Origin: Pseudoalteromonas fuliginea
Lineage (GTDB): Bacteria > Pseudomonadota > Gammaproteobacteria > Enterobacterales > Alteromonadaceae
Direction of reading: 5' to 3'
Length of the DNA: 64,000 bases
Assembly: GCF_000690055.1 (NCBI RefSeq)
Contig: NZ_JJNZ01000037.1
Location: 48,840 to 112,839, forward strand
The notes beneath the pieces were generated by a model that was not told the DNA's origin, did not search any database, and saw nothing but the letters and a program-made list of their open reading frames with translations. Every line of letters starts with the position of its first letter. Position 1 is the stretch's first letter. Below, in pieces: positions 37,710 to 46,651 of the stretch. A program made the translations under genes and the position numbers.

Positions 37710-37823
37710 ATGAGCAGTGAATTTGGGTTATTTGCTTTAATGTTAGCGCCAGTAGCCAGTATGATAAGTGCATATTACTCAGTCCAAGTACTAAAAAGCA
37801 TGGGGAGCTGGTTTAATATTTAA
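37710..37823 (+). CDS. 37-residue single-span membrane peptide
   Basis: The frame ATG to TAA encodes 37 residues starting MSSEFGLFALMLAPVASMIS. It is largely hydrophobic, with one membrane segment at about 6-25 and a short aromatic C-terminus. AAAGGA lies 9 bp before the ATG, and it directly follows the small exported protein gene. Its size puts it below usual gene-calling limits. Function unknown. Confidence 0.6.
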   Translation: MSSEFGLFALMLAPVASMISAYYSVQVLKSMGSWFNI

Positions 37824-37863
37824 CCAATGGTGGAGTAGGTAATTAATTCGATTCATGCAAAGC

Positions 37864-37893
37864 TGATCGACTTAGCAAAAGCGCACGTAAGTA
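37864..37893 (+). promoter_or_regulatory. ECF11 (RpoE-ChrR type) promoter before the LON-domain gene
   Basis: TGATCG-N18-TAAGTA has the same -35 word and spacing as the sites at 38509 and 47127. The predicted start is about 25 bp before the ATG at 37924. Confidence 0.6.
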
Positions 37894-37923
37894 AAGGCAG
37901 AGTGTTTGAAATAAGTAGACTTT

Positions 37924-38502
37924 ATGAAACGTGCGATTTTTCCATTACCCATTTTTATGTTACCTGAAGGTTATACGCGATTACGCATATTTGAGCCTCG
38001 CTATTTAAATATGGTTAAAAACGCATTAAAAAATAATACAGGGTTTGTGCTTTGTACATTCGAGCATGACACGCCTTTTAATATAAGTGCGCAAGGTTGT
38101 CTTGTTGATATTATCGATTTTGATCAAGACGATAACGATGTATTATTAATTGATGTATATGCATCTAAAAACGTGCAAATTAATGATGCTTACCAAGACG
38201 AAGACGAACTGCGACATGGGCTGGTATCGCCTTGTAAGACGCCTTATTGGTACAAGGACATTAACAACCCAATTGGCAAACATTACCTATTACATGATGC
38301 GCTTTTAAACGTCTTTGAAAGTAATCCGGAACTTAGTTTACTGTACAAAAAAACTCATTTTGACAAGTTGCCTTGGATTGCAGCACGTTGGCTTGAGCTC
38401 CTGCCTATTTCTATCGAGAAAAAACAGCAACTTGCGTTTGAAACGAACTTTGATAACTTACTGAATTTCCTCCATACTGTGATTAATAACGAATTTGCCT
38501 AA
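37924..38502 (+). CDS. LON substrate-binding domain protein
   Basis: This 192-residue protein is a free-standing LON N-terminal (PUA-like) domain, with AIFPLPIFMLPEGYTRLRIFEPRYLNMVKNAL at its start given here in parts: FPLPIFMLPEG and RIFEPRYLNMV. It lacks the AAA and protease domains of Lon, so it may be an adaptor or substrate-recognition protein. It lies 68 bp before the ECF sigma gene and has its own ECF-type promoter, so it is probably a member of the same oxidative-stress regulon. Confidence 0.88.
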   Translation: MKRAIFPLPIFMLPEGYTRLRIFEPRYLNMVKNALKNNTGFVLCTFEHDTPFNISAQGCLVDIIDFDQDDNDVLLIDVYASKNVQINDAYQDEDELRHGLVSPCKTPYWYKDINNPIGKHYLLHDALLNVFESNPELSLLYKKTHFDKLPWIAARWLELLPISIEKKQQLAFETNFDNLLNFLHTVINNEFA

Positions 38503-38508
38503 ATTTTA

Positions 38509-38538
38509 TGATCCTAAATTAATTATTGCCCGTATTAC
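38509..38538 (+). promoter_or_regulatory. ECF11 autoregulatory promoter of the sigma-factor operon
   Basis: TGATCC-N18-TATTAC lies 33 bp before the sigma gene. TGATCC is the known -35 word of Rhodobacter RpoE promoters. It indicates self-activation of the operon. Confidence 0.65.
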
Positions 38539-38570
38539 TTAATACAAAAGCAATAACGGGATAAATTATT

Positions 38571-39194
38571 ATGGTAAGTCAACAACAGTCACCACGTTGT
38601 GAACCTAATACAGGTAAGTACACTGCCATGCCAGAAACGCCGAGTAAAGAGCTCATGCAAGCGCTTATAGACGTTGCGCAATCACGCGACAAAAAAGCGT
38701 TTTCCTATTTATTTGAATATTTTGCGCCAAAAATTAAACGCTTTGGAATTAAGCAGTTTGGTGTTGAAGCTCAAGCAATGGAGCTTGTTCAAGAGACGTT
38801 AACGTCTGTTTGGCGTAAAGCACATTTGTATCACAGTGATAAAGGTGCAGCGACTACGTGGGTTTATACCGTTATGCGTAATGCTTCATTCGATATGCTT
38901 CGCAAAATGAAAAGTAACAAAGAAGAAAACATCAGCGAAGATATTTGGCCGTTATTAAACGAATCACAAGATACACATCACGAATACAGTGATCATTTAG
39001 AAGACAAGCAAATTAAACGCTATTTAGACAAGCTACCAATCGCTCAACGTGAAGTGGTAAGAGGCGTTTATTTTCAAGATATGTCGCAAGAGCAACTTGC
39101 ACATCAACTTAACATTCCAGTAGGCACGGTAAAATCACGGTTACGTTTGGCCTTGCAAAAATTACGTAATGAAATGGGAGATCAGCATGATTAA
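38571..39194 (+). CDS. ECF sigma factor, RpoE/ECF11 type
   Basis: This 207-residue ECF sigma factor has region 2 at about 45-115 (AMELVQETLTSVWRKAHLY, TTWVYTVMRNASFDMLRK) and region 4 at about 140-200 (LPIAQREVVRGVYFQDMSQ, VGTVKSRLRLALQKLR). It is followed by a ChrR-type anti-sigma that overlaps it by eight bases. This pairing, with photolyase and fatty-acid cyclopropane genes behind, marks the group that answers singlet oxygen and light. The ATG at 38571 is used here; an ATG at 38628 (MPETPSKEL) is an alternative. Confidence 0.92.
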   Translation: MVSQQQSPRCEPNTGKYTAMPETPSKELMQALIDVAQSRDKKAFSYLFEYFAPKIKRFGIKQFGVEAQAMELVQETLTSVWRKAHLYHSDKGAATTWVYTVMRNASFDMLRKMKSNKEENISEDIWPLLNESQDTHHEYSDHLEDKQIKRYLDKLPIAQREVVRGVYFQDMSQEQLAHQLNIPVGTVKSRLRLALQKLRNEMGDQHD

Positions 39195-39867
39195 ACATCA
39201 CCCGAGTGAAACTTTACTGACACAGTATTGCGATGCATCACTTGCTACATCACTGAGTTTAGCCGTTTCTATACATGTAGATATGTGCCCTGTGTGCCAA
39301 GCTAAAGTCGCTAAAATCGAAGCAAGTAATGCAGACGCGTTATTTAGTGAAGAGCCAGTCCAATTTGAGACAGTTCAAACTGAGCAATCTGAGTCATTTG
39401 AAGACTTTGAATTGAATGTTCTTGATATGATCACATCTGATGATTCTATCGACGAAGTTTATGAGGTAGAGCCTGTTTCTATTAAAGTAAATGAACATAA
39501 CTACCAGCTTCCACGTGCTTTAACGCGTATTTCTCATAGTAAATTTACACAAGTTGGTAAGTTAGCGCGATCTCGAGTTTCGCTTGATGATGGTGCGCTA
39601 CGTTCTAGCCTGTTACACATTGATGCGGGTGGTGAAATACCAGAGCATACGCATACTGGATTTGAAGTTACTTTACTCCTAGATGGTGAGTTTAGTGACG
39701 AAGATGGTAGTTACGTACCAGGCGACTTTATATGGCAAGATGGTAGTCATCAGCATACACCTTTAACGAAAGACGGGTGTTTGTGCTTTACAGTTGTCAG
39801 TAGTGCGCTACATTTTAATAAGGGCTTCAGCAAGTTACTAAATCCAATAGGTAATTTGATTTACTAA
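39187..39867 (+). CDS. chrR: ChrR-type zinc anti-sigma factor with a C-terminal cupin
   Basis: ChrR holds its sigma factor inactive until singlet oxygen or a related signal acts. From the ATG at 39187 it has 226 residues. The N-terminal zinc anti-sigma domain has His4/His5, His30, Cys34 and Cys37 (the Rhodobacter ligands are His6, His31, Cys35, Cys38). The C-terminal cupin (about 130-215) has HTHTGFEVTLLLDGEF and GSHQHTP metal-site residues. A GGGAG site supports this start; an ATG 18 bases earlier is unlikely. It overlaps the sigma gene by eight bases. Confidence 0.93.
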   Translation: MIKHHPSETLLTQYCDASLATSLSLAVSIHVDMCPVCQAKVAKIEASNADALFSEEPVQFETVQTEQSESFEDFELNVLDMITSDDSIDEVYEVEPVSIKVNEHNYQLPRALTRISHSKFTQVGKLARSRVSLDDGALRSSLLHIDAGGEIPEHTHTGFEVTLLLDGEFSDEDGSYVPGDFIWQDGSHQHTPLTKDGCLCFTVVSSALHFNKGFSKLLNPIGNLIY

Positions 39868-39875
39868 GAGAATAT

Positions 39876-40829
39876 ATGCACACAGATATAATAAAAATAG
39901 GTATAAGCGCCTGCTTAGCAGGCGAAAAAGTTAGATTTGATACGGGTCATAAAAAATCAAATTTTTGTATGGATGAGCTAGGTAAACACGTTGAATACAC
40001 ACGGTTTTGTCCGGAAGTAGCTGTTGGTTTACCGATACCTCGCCCAACTATTCGCCAAGTTAAAGTGGGCGATACTATTAAAGTATGTCGCCCAGATGGC
40101 ACTGGCGAAGTAGGTCAACAACTTACCGAATATGGTAAAAAAGTTGCAACAGAACAAGCTAAAGAGTTGAGTGGATTTGTATTTTGCGCGAAAAGTCCAA
40201 GTTGCGGTATGGAACGCATTAAAATATACAATGAAGCAGGCACGGGTAATACCTCAGAAGGCGTTGGTTTTTTTGCTGAGCAAATAATGAAGCACAACCC
40301 ATTATTGCCATGTGAAGAAAACGGGCGTTTAAACGATATGCATTTACGTGAAAACTTTGTAATGAGAATTTACGTATTTAAAAACTGGCAAAAGTTAGTA
40401 CAAGAGCCGCTTACGGTTCACAAGCTTACTCAATTTCACTCTCAGTATAAGTATTTATTGATGGCTCACAATTATCAAGCTTATCGTGATTTGGGTAACC
40501 TGCTCGGAACGTTTGTAGGTGACGATATAAATGCAGTTGCTGATGAGTATATTTTAGGTTTGATGACAGGTCTTAAAAAGCCAGCTTCTCGCAGAAATAA
40601 TTGCAACACGCTAATGCACTTACAAGGTTACTTTAAAACTGATTTATCGAAGGTTGAAAAACAAGAACTTCGTGATGCGATAGATGAATACCGCGAAGGA
40701 TTGGTACCATTGTATGTACCACTTACCTTGTTAAAACATCATTTGAAAGTTCATCCGAATGAGTACCTCGAAAAACAAGTGTTTTTTAACCCATACCCTC
40801 ACGATTTAAAACTACGATTTGGTATTTAA
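39876..40829 (+). CDS. DUF523 (TudS-type) plus DUF1722 (YbgA) fusion protein
   Basis: This 317-residue protein joins a DUF523 domain (about 5-150) to a DUF1722/YbgA domain (about 185-310). DUF523 has ISACLAGEKVRFDTGHK, RFCPEVAVGLPIPRP and FCAKSPSCGMERIK, with the cysteines that bind an iron-sulfur cluster in the thiouracil desulfurase TudS. The YbgA part has KYLLMAHNYQAYRDLG. In many gammaproteobacteria it sits beside photolyase, as here. The exact substrate is unknown. Nine bases separate it from chrR and it overlaps the photolyase start by one base. Confidence 0.9.
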   Translation: MHTDIIKIGISACLAGEKVRFDTGHKKSNFCMDELGKHVEYTRFCPEVAVGLPIPRPTIRQVKVGDTIKVCRPDGTGEVGQQLTEYGKKVATEQAKELSGFVFCAKSPSCGMERIKIYNEAGTGNTSEGVGFFAEQIMKHNPLLPCEENGRLNDMHLRENFVMRIYVFKNWQKLVQEPLTVHKLTQFHSQYKYLLMAHNYQAYRDLGNLLGTFVGDDINAVADEYILGLMTGLKKPASRRNNCNTLMHLQGYFKTDLSKVEKQELRDAIDEYREGLVPLYVPLTLLKHHLKVHPNEYLEKQVFFNPYPHDLKLRFGI

Positions 40830-42223
40830 TGGATACATTATTTTGGTTTAGGCGCGATTTGCGCCTTTTTTCTAACGAAGCGTTAATTCAAGCGCTAAAC
40901 AATGGCGCTAAACACGCCATTTTTTTTGTGTCTGAAAAGCAGTGGCAACAACACCAAACAGCGCCTATTCAGATTGACTTACTCAAGCGCCGAGTTACTT
41001 ATCTTCAATCCCAACTTGCTGATTACGGTATTACTTTACATATTATTGAAGCGCCTAGCTTTTGTGATTGTACGCGCGAGCTCATTAACTTTTGTAAAGC
41101 AAACGATGTAAAACACGTAATTGCTAATACAGAATATGAGCTTAATGAAGTAAACCGCGATAAAGCAATTTTGTATGAATGCGATGAGCGTTCAATTACT
41201 TTTACTTTGTACGAAGGTGATTTAATTGCGCCTGCAGGCTCAGTTAAAAATCAAAGTAATGAAATGTATAAAGTGTTTACTCCATTTAAACGTGCATGGT
41301 TAAAGCAGTATCAAGATACACACTTTAGTTTGCCACAATGGCCTTTAACTTCTGACCCTATTGAGTTTGACGAGAGTGATTTACTAAAAAATGATGGGTG
41401 CTCAGATAAGTGGCCGGTTGACGACGAAACACTCTCTACCGTAGTTGATAATTTTATATGCGACAAACTTACAAGTTACGACGACCAGCGTGATATTCCC
41501 AGTGTAAAAGGCACATCGGGTTTAAGCCCGTATTTAGCACTAGGTATTGTAAGCACAAAGCAACTGCTTATTAATATTCAGCAACGTTATCCTGATATTT
41601 TAACTACATCAAAAAGTAAAACGTTTACGTGGATTAACGAGCTTGTTTGGCGCGAATTTTACAGGCATTTAATTGCTGAATTTCCGAAGCTTTCACGTGG
41701 CGATAACTTTAACGAAAAGTATAACGCTGTAGTGTGGCGTAAAAGCGAAAATGAATTTACAGCATGGTGTGAAGGGCGTACAGGTTACCCGTTAGTGGAT
41801 GCTGCAATGCTACAACTAAAGCAAACCGGTTGGATGCATAATCGTTTACGAATGGTTGTTGCGAGCTTTTTAACTAAGCATTTATTAATAGACTGGCGCG
41901 AAGGTGAGCGCTTTTTTATGCAGCACCTAATTGATGGCGATTTAGCCTCTAATAATGGTGGTTGGCAGTGGGCTGCAAGTACGGGCTGTGATGCTCAGCC
42001 TTACTTTAGAGTTTTTAACCCTATCAGACAAAGCGAGCGCTTTGATCCAACGGGCAAGTTTATCCGTAAGTATTTGCCAGAGCTTGAAAACGTGCCAGAT
42101 AAACACATTCATTTTCCACACACTTATTTAGCCGCAACAGGCAAAGATAAGGAATGTTACTGGCCAGCAATAGTTGATCATAAAGCGGCACGAGAACGTG
42201 CACTTGCTGCATTTAAGGTGTGA
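40829..42223 (+). CDS. phrB: Deoxyribodipyrimidine photolyase, class I CPD type
   Basis: PhrB uses FADH and a folate-type antenna to split cyclobutane pyrimidine dimers with blue light. The 464-residue protein starts MDTLFWFRRDLRLFSNEAL, with the antenna domain at about 1-130. The FAD domain (about 200-464) has FTWINELVWREFYRHL, TGYPLVDAAMLQLKQTGWMHNR, and GDLASNNGGWQWAASTGCDAQPYFR. The tryptophans needed for electron transfer are present. In the ECF11 operon, it repairs light damage while the other genes deal with membrane or oxidative injury. Confidence 0.95.
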   Translation: MDTLFWFRRDLRLFSNEALIQALNNGAKHAIFFVSEKQWQQHQTAPIQIDLLKRRVTYLQSQLADYGITLHIIEAPSFCDCTRELINFCKANDVKHVIANTEYELNEVNRDKAILYECDERSITFTLYEGDLIAPAGSVKNQSNEMYKVFTPFKRAWLKQYQDTHFSLPQWPLTSDPIEFDESDLLKNDGCSDKWPVDDETLSTVVDNFICDKLTSYDDQRDIPSVKGTSGLSPYLALGIVSTKQLLINIQQRYPDILTTSKSKTFTWINELVWREFYRHLIAEFPKLSRGDNFNEKYNAVVWRKSENEFTAWCEGRTGYPLVDAAMLQLKQTGWMHNRLRMVVASFLTKHLLIDWREGERFFMQHLIDGDLASNNGGWQWAASTGCDAQPYFRVFNPIRQSERFDPTGKFIRKYLPELENVPDKHIHFPHTYLAATGKDKECYWPAIVDHKAARERALAAFKV

Positions 42224-42224
42224 T

Positions 42225-42653
42225 ATGGATAACCAGTTACCAGTAGATAAATTTGTTGAAATATACCAACAGCTTGATAGCACTAATCTTGATTTATTGA
42301 GTGATATTTACTGTGACAACATACAGTTTATAGACCCGATGCATGAAATTAATGGCATTGTAGAATTGCGCAGGTACTTTGCTAACTTATACAGCAATGT
42401 TAAGCATTGTCAGTTTGATATTAGTGATTCGTTTAATAGCGGTAACAATGCTTTTATTTATTGGACTATGCATTATGCACATCCAAAGCTCTCATCAGGT
42501 AAAACTATTTCGGTAGAAGGTCATAGCAAGCTTATTTTTAAAGATGGCAAAATTATCAAGCACAGAGACTACTTTAATGTGGGCGAGTTGTTATACAAAC
42601 ACATTCCTTTACTTGGTAGCGTTATAAAGCTAATTGATAAAAGGACAGGTTAA
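42225..42653 (+). CDS. SnoaL-like (NTF2-fold) nuclear transport factor 2 family protein
   Basis: This 142-residue protein has the NTF2-like fold: DKFVEIYQQLDSTNLDLLSD, then IYCDNIQFIDPMHEI and HSKLIFKDGKIIKHRDYFN. The frame extends to 42174, but the ATG at 42225 comes right after the photolyase TGA and has AAGGTGTG before it. Members are non-enzymatic or act on small ring compounds. It is conserved at this place in ECF11 operons, so it likely belongs to the light-stress response. The exact role is unknown. Confidence 0.85.
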   Translation: MDNQLPVDKFVEIYQQLDSTNLDLLSDIYCDNIQFIDPMHEINGIVELRRYFANLYSNVKHCQFDISDSFNSGNNAFIYWTMHYAHPKLSSGKTISVEGHSKLIFKDGKIIKHRDYFNVGELLYKHIPLLGSVIKLIDKRTG

Positions 42654-42655
42654 TT

Positions 42656-43366
42656 ATGATCACACTTATAACGGGTGCTACATCAGGTATTGGAGAGCAG
42701 CTAGCAATTAAATATGCGCAGCTAGGAGACACTGTTATAGCTTGCGGACGTAATAGTGAAAAGCTCGCCGAGCTTGCTAAATACGACAATATTCAAGCTT
42801 GTAAATTTGATGCAACTAACCTGCAAGATATAAAAGAGTCTACTATTGGCTTTCCTCATTTTGACCGTGTTATTTTAAACGCCGGTAACTGTGAATATAT
42901 AGATGATGCGCGAAATTTTGATAGTGCATTATTTGCGCGTGTAATAAACGTCAATTTACTTTCTATGGGGTATTGCCTTGAGGCGTTACTCCCTAAAATA
43001 AATCCAGGCGGCCAGCTTGTTTTAGTTAGCTCAAGTGTTACTTATCTTGCGCTACCTCGTTCAGAAGCTTATGGTGCATCAAAAGCGGGTGTAAGTTATT
43101 TAGCAAAAAGCTTAGCTGTTGATTTAAATGATGTTGATGTGACTTTAGTTCATCCAGGTTTTGTAAAAACCCCGCTCACTAGTAAAAATGATTTCCCGAT
43201 GCCTATGGCCGTTACTGCTGAAAAAGCCGCTGACTACATGATTAAGGGTATTCAAAAACGCCGCAAAGACGTTCATTTCCCTTATCGTTTTACACTTATA
43301 TTAAAAGCATTACGTATTTTACCACTCCCACTTTGGCTTAGAATCGCAAAAGGATTAGCCCGTTGA
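42656..43366 (+). CDS. Short-chain dehydrogenase/reductase
   Basis: This 236-residue SDR has the cofactor-binding TGATSGIG (about 6-13), the NAG motif (LNAGN), and catalytic Ser in VSSSVTYL with YGASKAG (Tyr-x3-Lys). Its substrate is unknown; the C-terminal region with PYRFTLILKALRILPLPLW is hydrophobic, which suits a membrane-lipid substrate. It starts 2 bp after the SnoaL gene, and its stop overlaps the TTG start of the next gene by four bases. Confidence 0.92.
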   Translation: MITLITGATSGIGEQLAIKYAQLGDTVIACGRNSEKLAELAKYDNIQACKFDATNLQDIKESTIGFPHFDRVILNAGNCEYIDDARNFDSALFARVINVNLLSMGYCLEALLPKINPGGQLVLVSSSVTYLALPRSEAYGASKAGVSYLAKSLAVDLNDVDVTLVHPGFVKTPLTSKNDFPMPMAVTAEKAADYMIKGIQKRRKDVHFPYRFTLILKALRILPLPLWLRIAKGLAR

Positions 43367-44619
43367 AAAAAATAGCAATAATAGGAACTGGTGTATCTGG
43401 TTTAACATGTGGGCATTTGCTTCACAAACATTATGATGTAACCATTTTTGAAAAGAATGATTACATAGGTGGTCACACTGCAACAGTTGATGTTGATGTA
43501 AGCGGCATCAAATACGCAATAGACACAGGCTTTATTGTGTTTAATGACCGAACTTACCCATACTTTGAAAAGCTGCTAAAGCGTATTGGTGTCAATAAAC
43601 AAAAAACAGAAATGAGCTTTAGTGTTCACAACGAAGCCACTGGTTTTGAATATAATGGCCATACGTTTACAAGTTTGTTTGCACAGCGCCGTAATATTTT
43701 CAGACCAAAATTTTGGCGTTTATTGTACGACATTGTTAGGTTTAACAAACTGTGCAAAGCAATGCATGAAAAAGGTGACTATCAATCTGAACAATCATTA
43801 GGACAATTGCTTAACGATAACCAGTTTAATGACTTTTTTAAATACCATTATATTCTTCCTATGGGCGCGGCTATTTGGTCTACCAGTATTAAAGAAATGG
43901 AAAACGTAGGCGTTGAGTTTTTTGTTAAGTTTTTCTTTAATCATGGGCTTTTAGATGTAACCAATAGACCACAGTGGTATGTAGTACCAGGAGGCTCTCG
44001 TCAGTACATTAAGCCGCTGATCAGAGGCTTTGCCGATAAAATTAACCTCAATACAAATATTAAATCTGTTACGCGTCAAAATGATGAAGTAACAATAGAG
44101 TTTGCCAATGGTGAGCAAAGTAAATTTGATAAAGTAATATTTGCTTGTCATTCAGATCAGGCCCTTGCACTACTTGGTGATGCTACGGAGCAAGAAAAGT
44201 CAGTATTGGGTGCAATAGCTTACACTGAGAACTCAGTGGTGCTGCACACCGATACAAACCTTTTACCAGATAGAAAAGCGGCATGGGCAAGCTGGAACTA
44301 CCTACTTAATAACAACACTGATAAAGCAGCTGTTGTTACTTACCAAATGAATATTTTGCAAGGTATACAATCGGATACACAGTTTTGTGTAACGCTTAAT
44401 CATATTGAAGGAATAAGCCAAAGTAAAATTTTGCGCGAGTTTACCTATCATCACCCTGTATTTAACCAAGAATCTATTGCTGCTCAAAAATTAAAACACA
44501 GTATTGATGGGAACAATAATAGTTATTTTTGTGGTGCTTATTGGTACAATGGCTTCCATGAAGATGGTGTACACAGTGGTGTAGATGTGGCTAAACAGCT
44601 TGGGGTCGAATTTGACTAG
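43363..44619 (+). CDS. FAD-dependent NAD(P)-binding amine-oxidase-like protein
   Basis: This 418-residue protein has the Rossmann FAD motif IIGTGVSGLTCGHLLH and then DVTIFEKNDYIGGHT, typical of the protoporphyrinogen oxidase/amine oxidase fold. The C-terminal FCGAYWYNGFHEDGVHSGV holds the family end motif. In bacteria it occurs with DUF1365 and CFA synthase genes and is thought to oxidise or desaturate fatty acids. The TTG start at 43363 overlaps the SDR stop as TTGA and has AAAGGATT before it. Confidence 0.92.
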   Translation: MKKIAIIGTGVSGLTCGHLLHKHYDVTIFEKNDYIGGHTATVDVDVSGIKYAIDTGFIVFNDRTYPYFEKLLKRIGVNKQKTEMSFSVHNEATGFEYNGHTFTSLFAQRRNIFRPKFWRLLYDIVRFNKLCKAMHEKGDYQSEQSLGQLLNDNQFNDFFKYHYILPMGAAIWSTSIKEMENVGVEFFVKFFFNHGLLDVTNRPQWYVVPGGSRQYIKPLIRGFADKINLNTNIKSVTRQNDEVTIEFANGEQSKFDKVIFACHSDQALALLGDATEQEKSVLGAIAYTENSVVLHTDTNLLPDRKAAWASWNYLLNNNTDKAAVVTYQMNILQGIQSDTQFCVTLNHIEGISQSKILREFTYHHPVFNQESIAAQKLKHSIDGNNNSYFCGAYWYNGFHEDGVHSGVDVAKQLGVEFD

Positions 44620-45349
44620 TGCAGTTTATTTAGGCGATGTAAAACATCGCCGTTTTGCTGTTAAAGAACATCGTTTTAGCTATCCTTTGTATATGATGTG
44701 GGTCGATCTAAACAATCCTCAGCAATTAAATGGTGTACATAAAAACTTAGGTACATCAGGCTTAAAAGCCTTAAAGTTTAACGAGGCAGATTACCTACAA
44801 AGTTTATCAGCTTCTGACCAATCTCCCATTATTGAACGTGCTCATAAGCAACTTTCTTCATTAGGTATAAAGGAAACATTTACTCATGTTTATATGCTTG
44901 GGCAACTACGCTGTTTAGGGGTTTATTTTAGCCCTGTTAATTTTTACTTTTTTGGTAATAGCGATAATAGCTTTACGTATATGATTGCTGAAGTAAGTAA
45001 TACACCGTGGAATGAACGCCATTACTATTTAGTCTCCCTAGAAAAAAAAGTGAACTTTAAGAAGGTTTTTTCCGTATCACCTTTTATGAATTTAGATATG
45101 AACTATCATTGGCATATTCGACAGTCGCCTGATAAAACATTGATACATATTGAAAATAAACGAGATGAAGTATTATTATTTGATGCAACACTTCGTTTGA
45201 AACGTGCAGAGCTTACTAATCAAGAAGTCAGTAAGTTACTAAAACGTTTTCCGGCCATGACGTGGTCGATCTTTAAAGGTATTTACCATCAAGCGCTAAA
45301 GTTATTTATAAAGCGAGTGCCTTTTTTAGGTCACTCAGGTAGGCCATAA
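44612..45349 (+). CDS. DUF1365 family protein
   Basis: This 245-residue protein has the DUF1365 hallmarks: SAVYLGDVKHRRF, EHRFSYPLYMMWVDL, and SPVNFYFFG. Homologues begin two residues before SALYxG, which points to a TTG at 44612 with GGGGT upstream instead of the ATG at 44585 that would lie deep in the previous gene. DUF1365 genes are paired with an FAD oxidase and CFA synthase in light- or oxidation-stress operons, and all three probably modify membrane lipids. The reaction is unknown. Confidence 0.88.
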   Translation: MTSAVYLGDVKHRRFAVKEHRFSYPLYMMWVDLNNPQQLNGVHKNLGTSGLKALKFNEADYLQSLSASDQSPIIERAHKQLSSLGIKETFTHVYMLGQLRCLGVYFSPVNFYFFGNSDNSFTYMIAEVSNTPWNERHYYLVSLEKKVNFKKVFSVSPFMNLDMNYHWHIRQSPDKTLIHIENKRDEVLLFDATLRLKRAELTNQEVSKLLKRFPAMTWSIFKGIYHQALKLFIKRVPFLGHSGRP

Positions 45350-45388
45350 AACATATACAGATAGTTAGAACAATAAATAGGTATTTTA

Positions 45389-46651
45389 ATGGATAAAGTG
45401 TCGAGCTTAAATTGTGAACAAAGCACGAGTTGGTTAACTAACATATATAAAAAATTAGTAACTAAAGCCTTTTCGTCAATTAAAACTGGTCAAATAGTTT
45501 TGATTGAAGGAAACGAAAGAACTATTTTTGGGGATTCATCTTCAGAACTAAAAGCAACTGTTACAGTAAATGATAAAGCAATGTATAAAGCATTTGCTCT
45601 GTCAGGCAGTGTTGGCGCAGGCGAAGCGTATATTCTTGGGCATTGGTCTTGCGATAACTTAACCTCATTTATAGAAATATTTGCTATAAATGAAAAGCAA
45701 CTTGATGAGTTTGAAAAAAAATTCGCATTTTTTAGCAATGTCGCACACCGGTTCAATCATATAAAAAATAAAAATTCTGAATCAGGATCTAAAAAGAATA
45801 TTGTTGCTCATTACGACTTAGGTAATGATTTGTACGAATCATTTTTAAGTAAAGAAATGCTTTACTCAAGTGCTGTATATCCTACAAAAGAAGCGACACT
45901 TGAAGAGGCTCAACTATACAAGCTTAAACGCATTTGTGAGCAAGTTGAGCTTCAAAAAAATGACTCAGTTATTGAGATTGGTACAGGGTGGGGGGCTTTT
46001 GCTATATATGCAGCCACGCATTATGATTGCCATGTTACAACAACAACCATATCTGACGAACAACACGATTACGTAGCAAATAAAATTATTGAGCTTGGTC
46101 TTGAAAATAAAATAACGTTACTCAAGCTCGATTACAGACTATTAAAAGGCAAGTACGACAAGCTTGTTTCTATTGAGATGATAGAAGCGGTGGGCCATGA
46201 GTACTTACCTAGCTTTTTCACCCAATGTGGTGAACTTTTGAAAGATGATGGTGCTATGCTCATACAAGCTATAACTATTGGCGATCAGCGTTATAAACAC
46301 TACTTAAAAAATTCTGACTTTATCCAACAGTATATTTTTCCGGGCGGATGTTTGCCATCACTTAACGAAATGAGTGAGCAGATTAAAAATAATACCGACA
46401 TGGTAATTCATACTGTTAATGATATTGGTGCTCACTACGCACGAACATTAGCTGATTGGCGAACCCGTTTTATAAAAAGCTGGCCAGATTTGGACCGTTC
46501 AAAATTTGATGAACGCTTTTATCGCTTGTGGTTATTTTACTTTGCTTATTGCGAAGGTGCGTTTAGAGCTAGAGCTACAAGCACAGTGCATTTAATGGCA
46601 CGTAAACCGAGGTTTATGAGCGATAACGATGATATTGCGCTCGGTTATTAA
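45389..46651 (+). CDS. cfa: Cyclopropane-fatty-acyl-phospholipid synthase family methyltransferase
   Basis: This 420-residue SAM-dependent enzyme is of the CFA synthase family and should transfer a methyl or methylene group to unsaturated acyl chains in phospholipids. Seen are LSGSVGAGEAYILGHWSC near residue 75, HYDLGNDLYESFLS at about 140, the SAM site VIEIGTGWGAFAIY, and EMIEAVGHEYLPSFF. The C-terminal AYCEGAFRARATSTVHLM is typical. The family includes furan-fatty-acid and related enzymes, and in ECF11 operons such enzymes can have substrates other than cyclopropanes. It follows DUF1365 by 39 bp. Confidence 0.93.
   Translation: MDKVSSLNCEQSTSWLTNIYKKLVTKAFSSIKTGQIVLIEGNERTIFGDSSSELKATVTVNDKAMYKAFALSGSVGAGEAYILGHWSCDNLTSFIEIFAINEKQLDEFEKKFAFFSNVAHRFNHIKNKNSESGSKKNIVAHYDLGNDLYESFLSKEMLYSSAVYPTKEATLEEAQLYKLKRICEQVELQKNDSVIEIGTGWGAFAIYAATHYDCHVTTTTISDEQHDYVANKIIELGLENKITLLKLDYRLLKGKYDKLVSIEMIEAVGHEYLPSFFTQCGELLKDDGAMLIQAITIGDQRYKHYLKNSDFIQQYIFPGGCLPSLNEMSEQIKNNTDMVIHTVNDIGAHYARTLADWRTRFIKSWPDLDRSKFDERFYRLWLFYFAYCEGAFRARATSTVHLMARKPRFMSDNDDIALGY

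Noticed and set aside
42656..42690. TGATCA at the SDR start as a fourth ECF11 promoter
   Set aside because: It is inside the coding start and lacks a TA-rich -10 at 18 bp.
44585..44611. ATG at 44585 as the DUF1365 start
   Set aside because: It lies deep in the previous gene; homologue starts and GGGGT favour the TTG at 44612.
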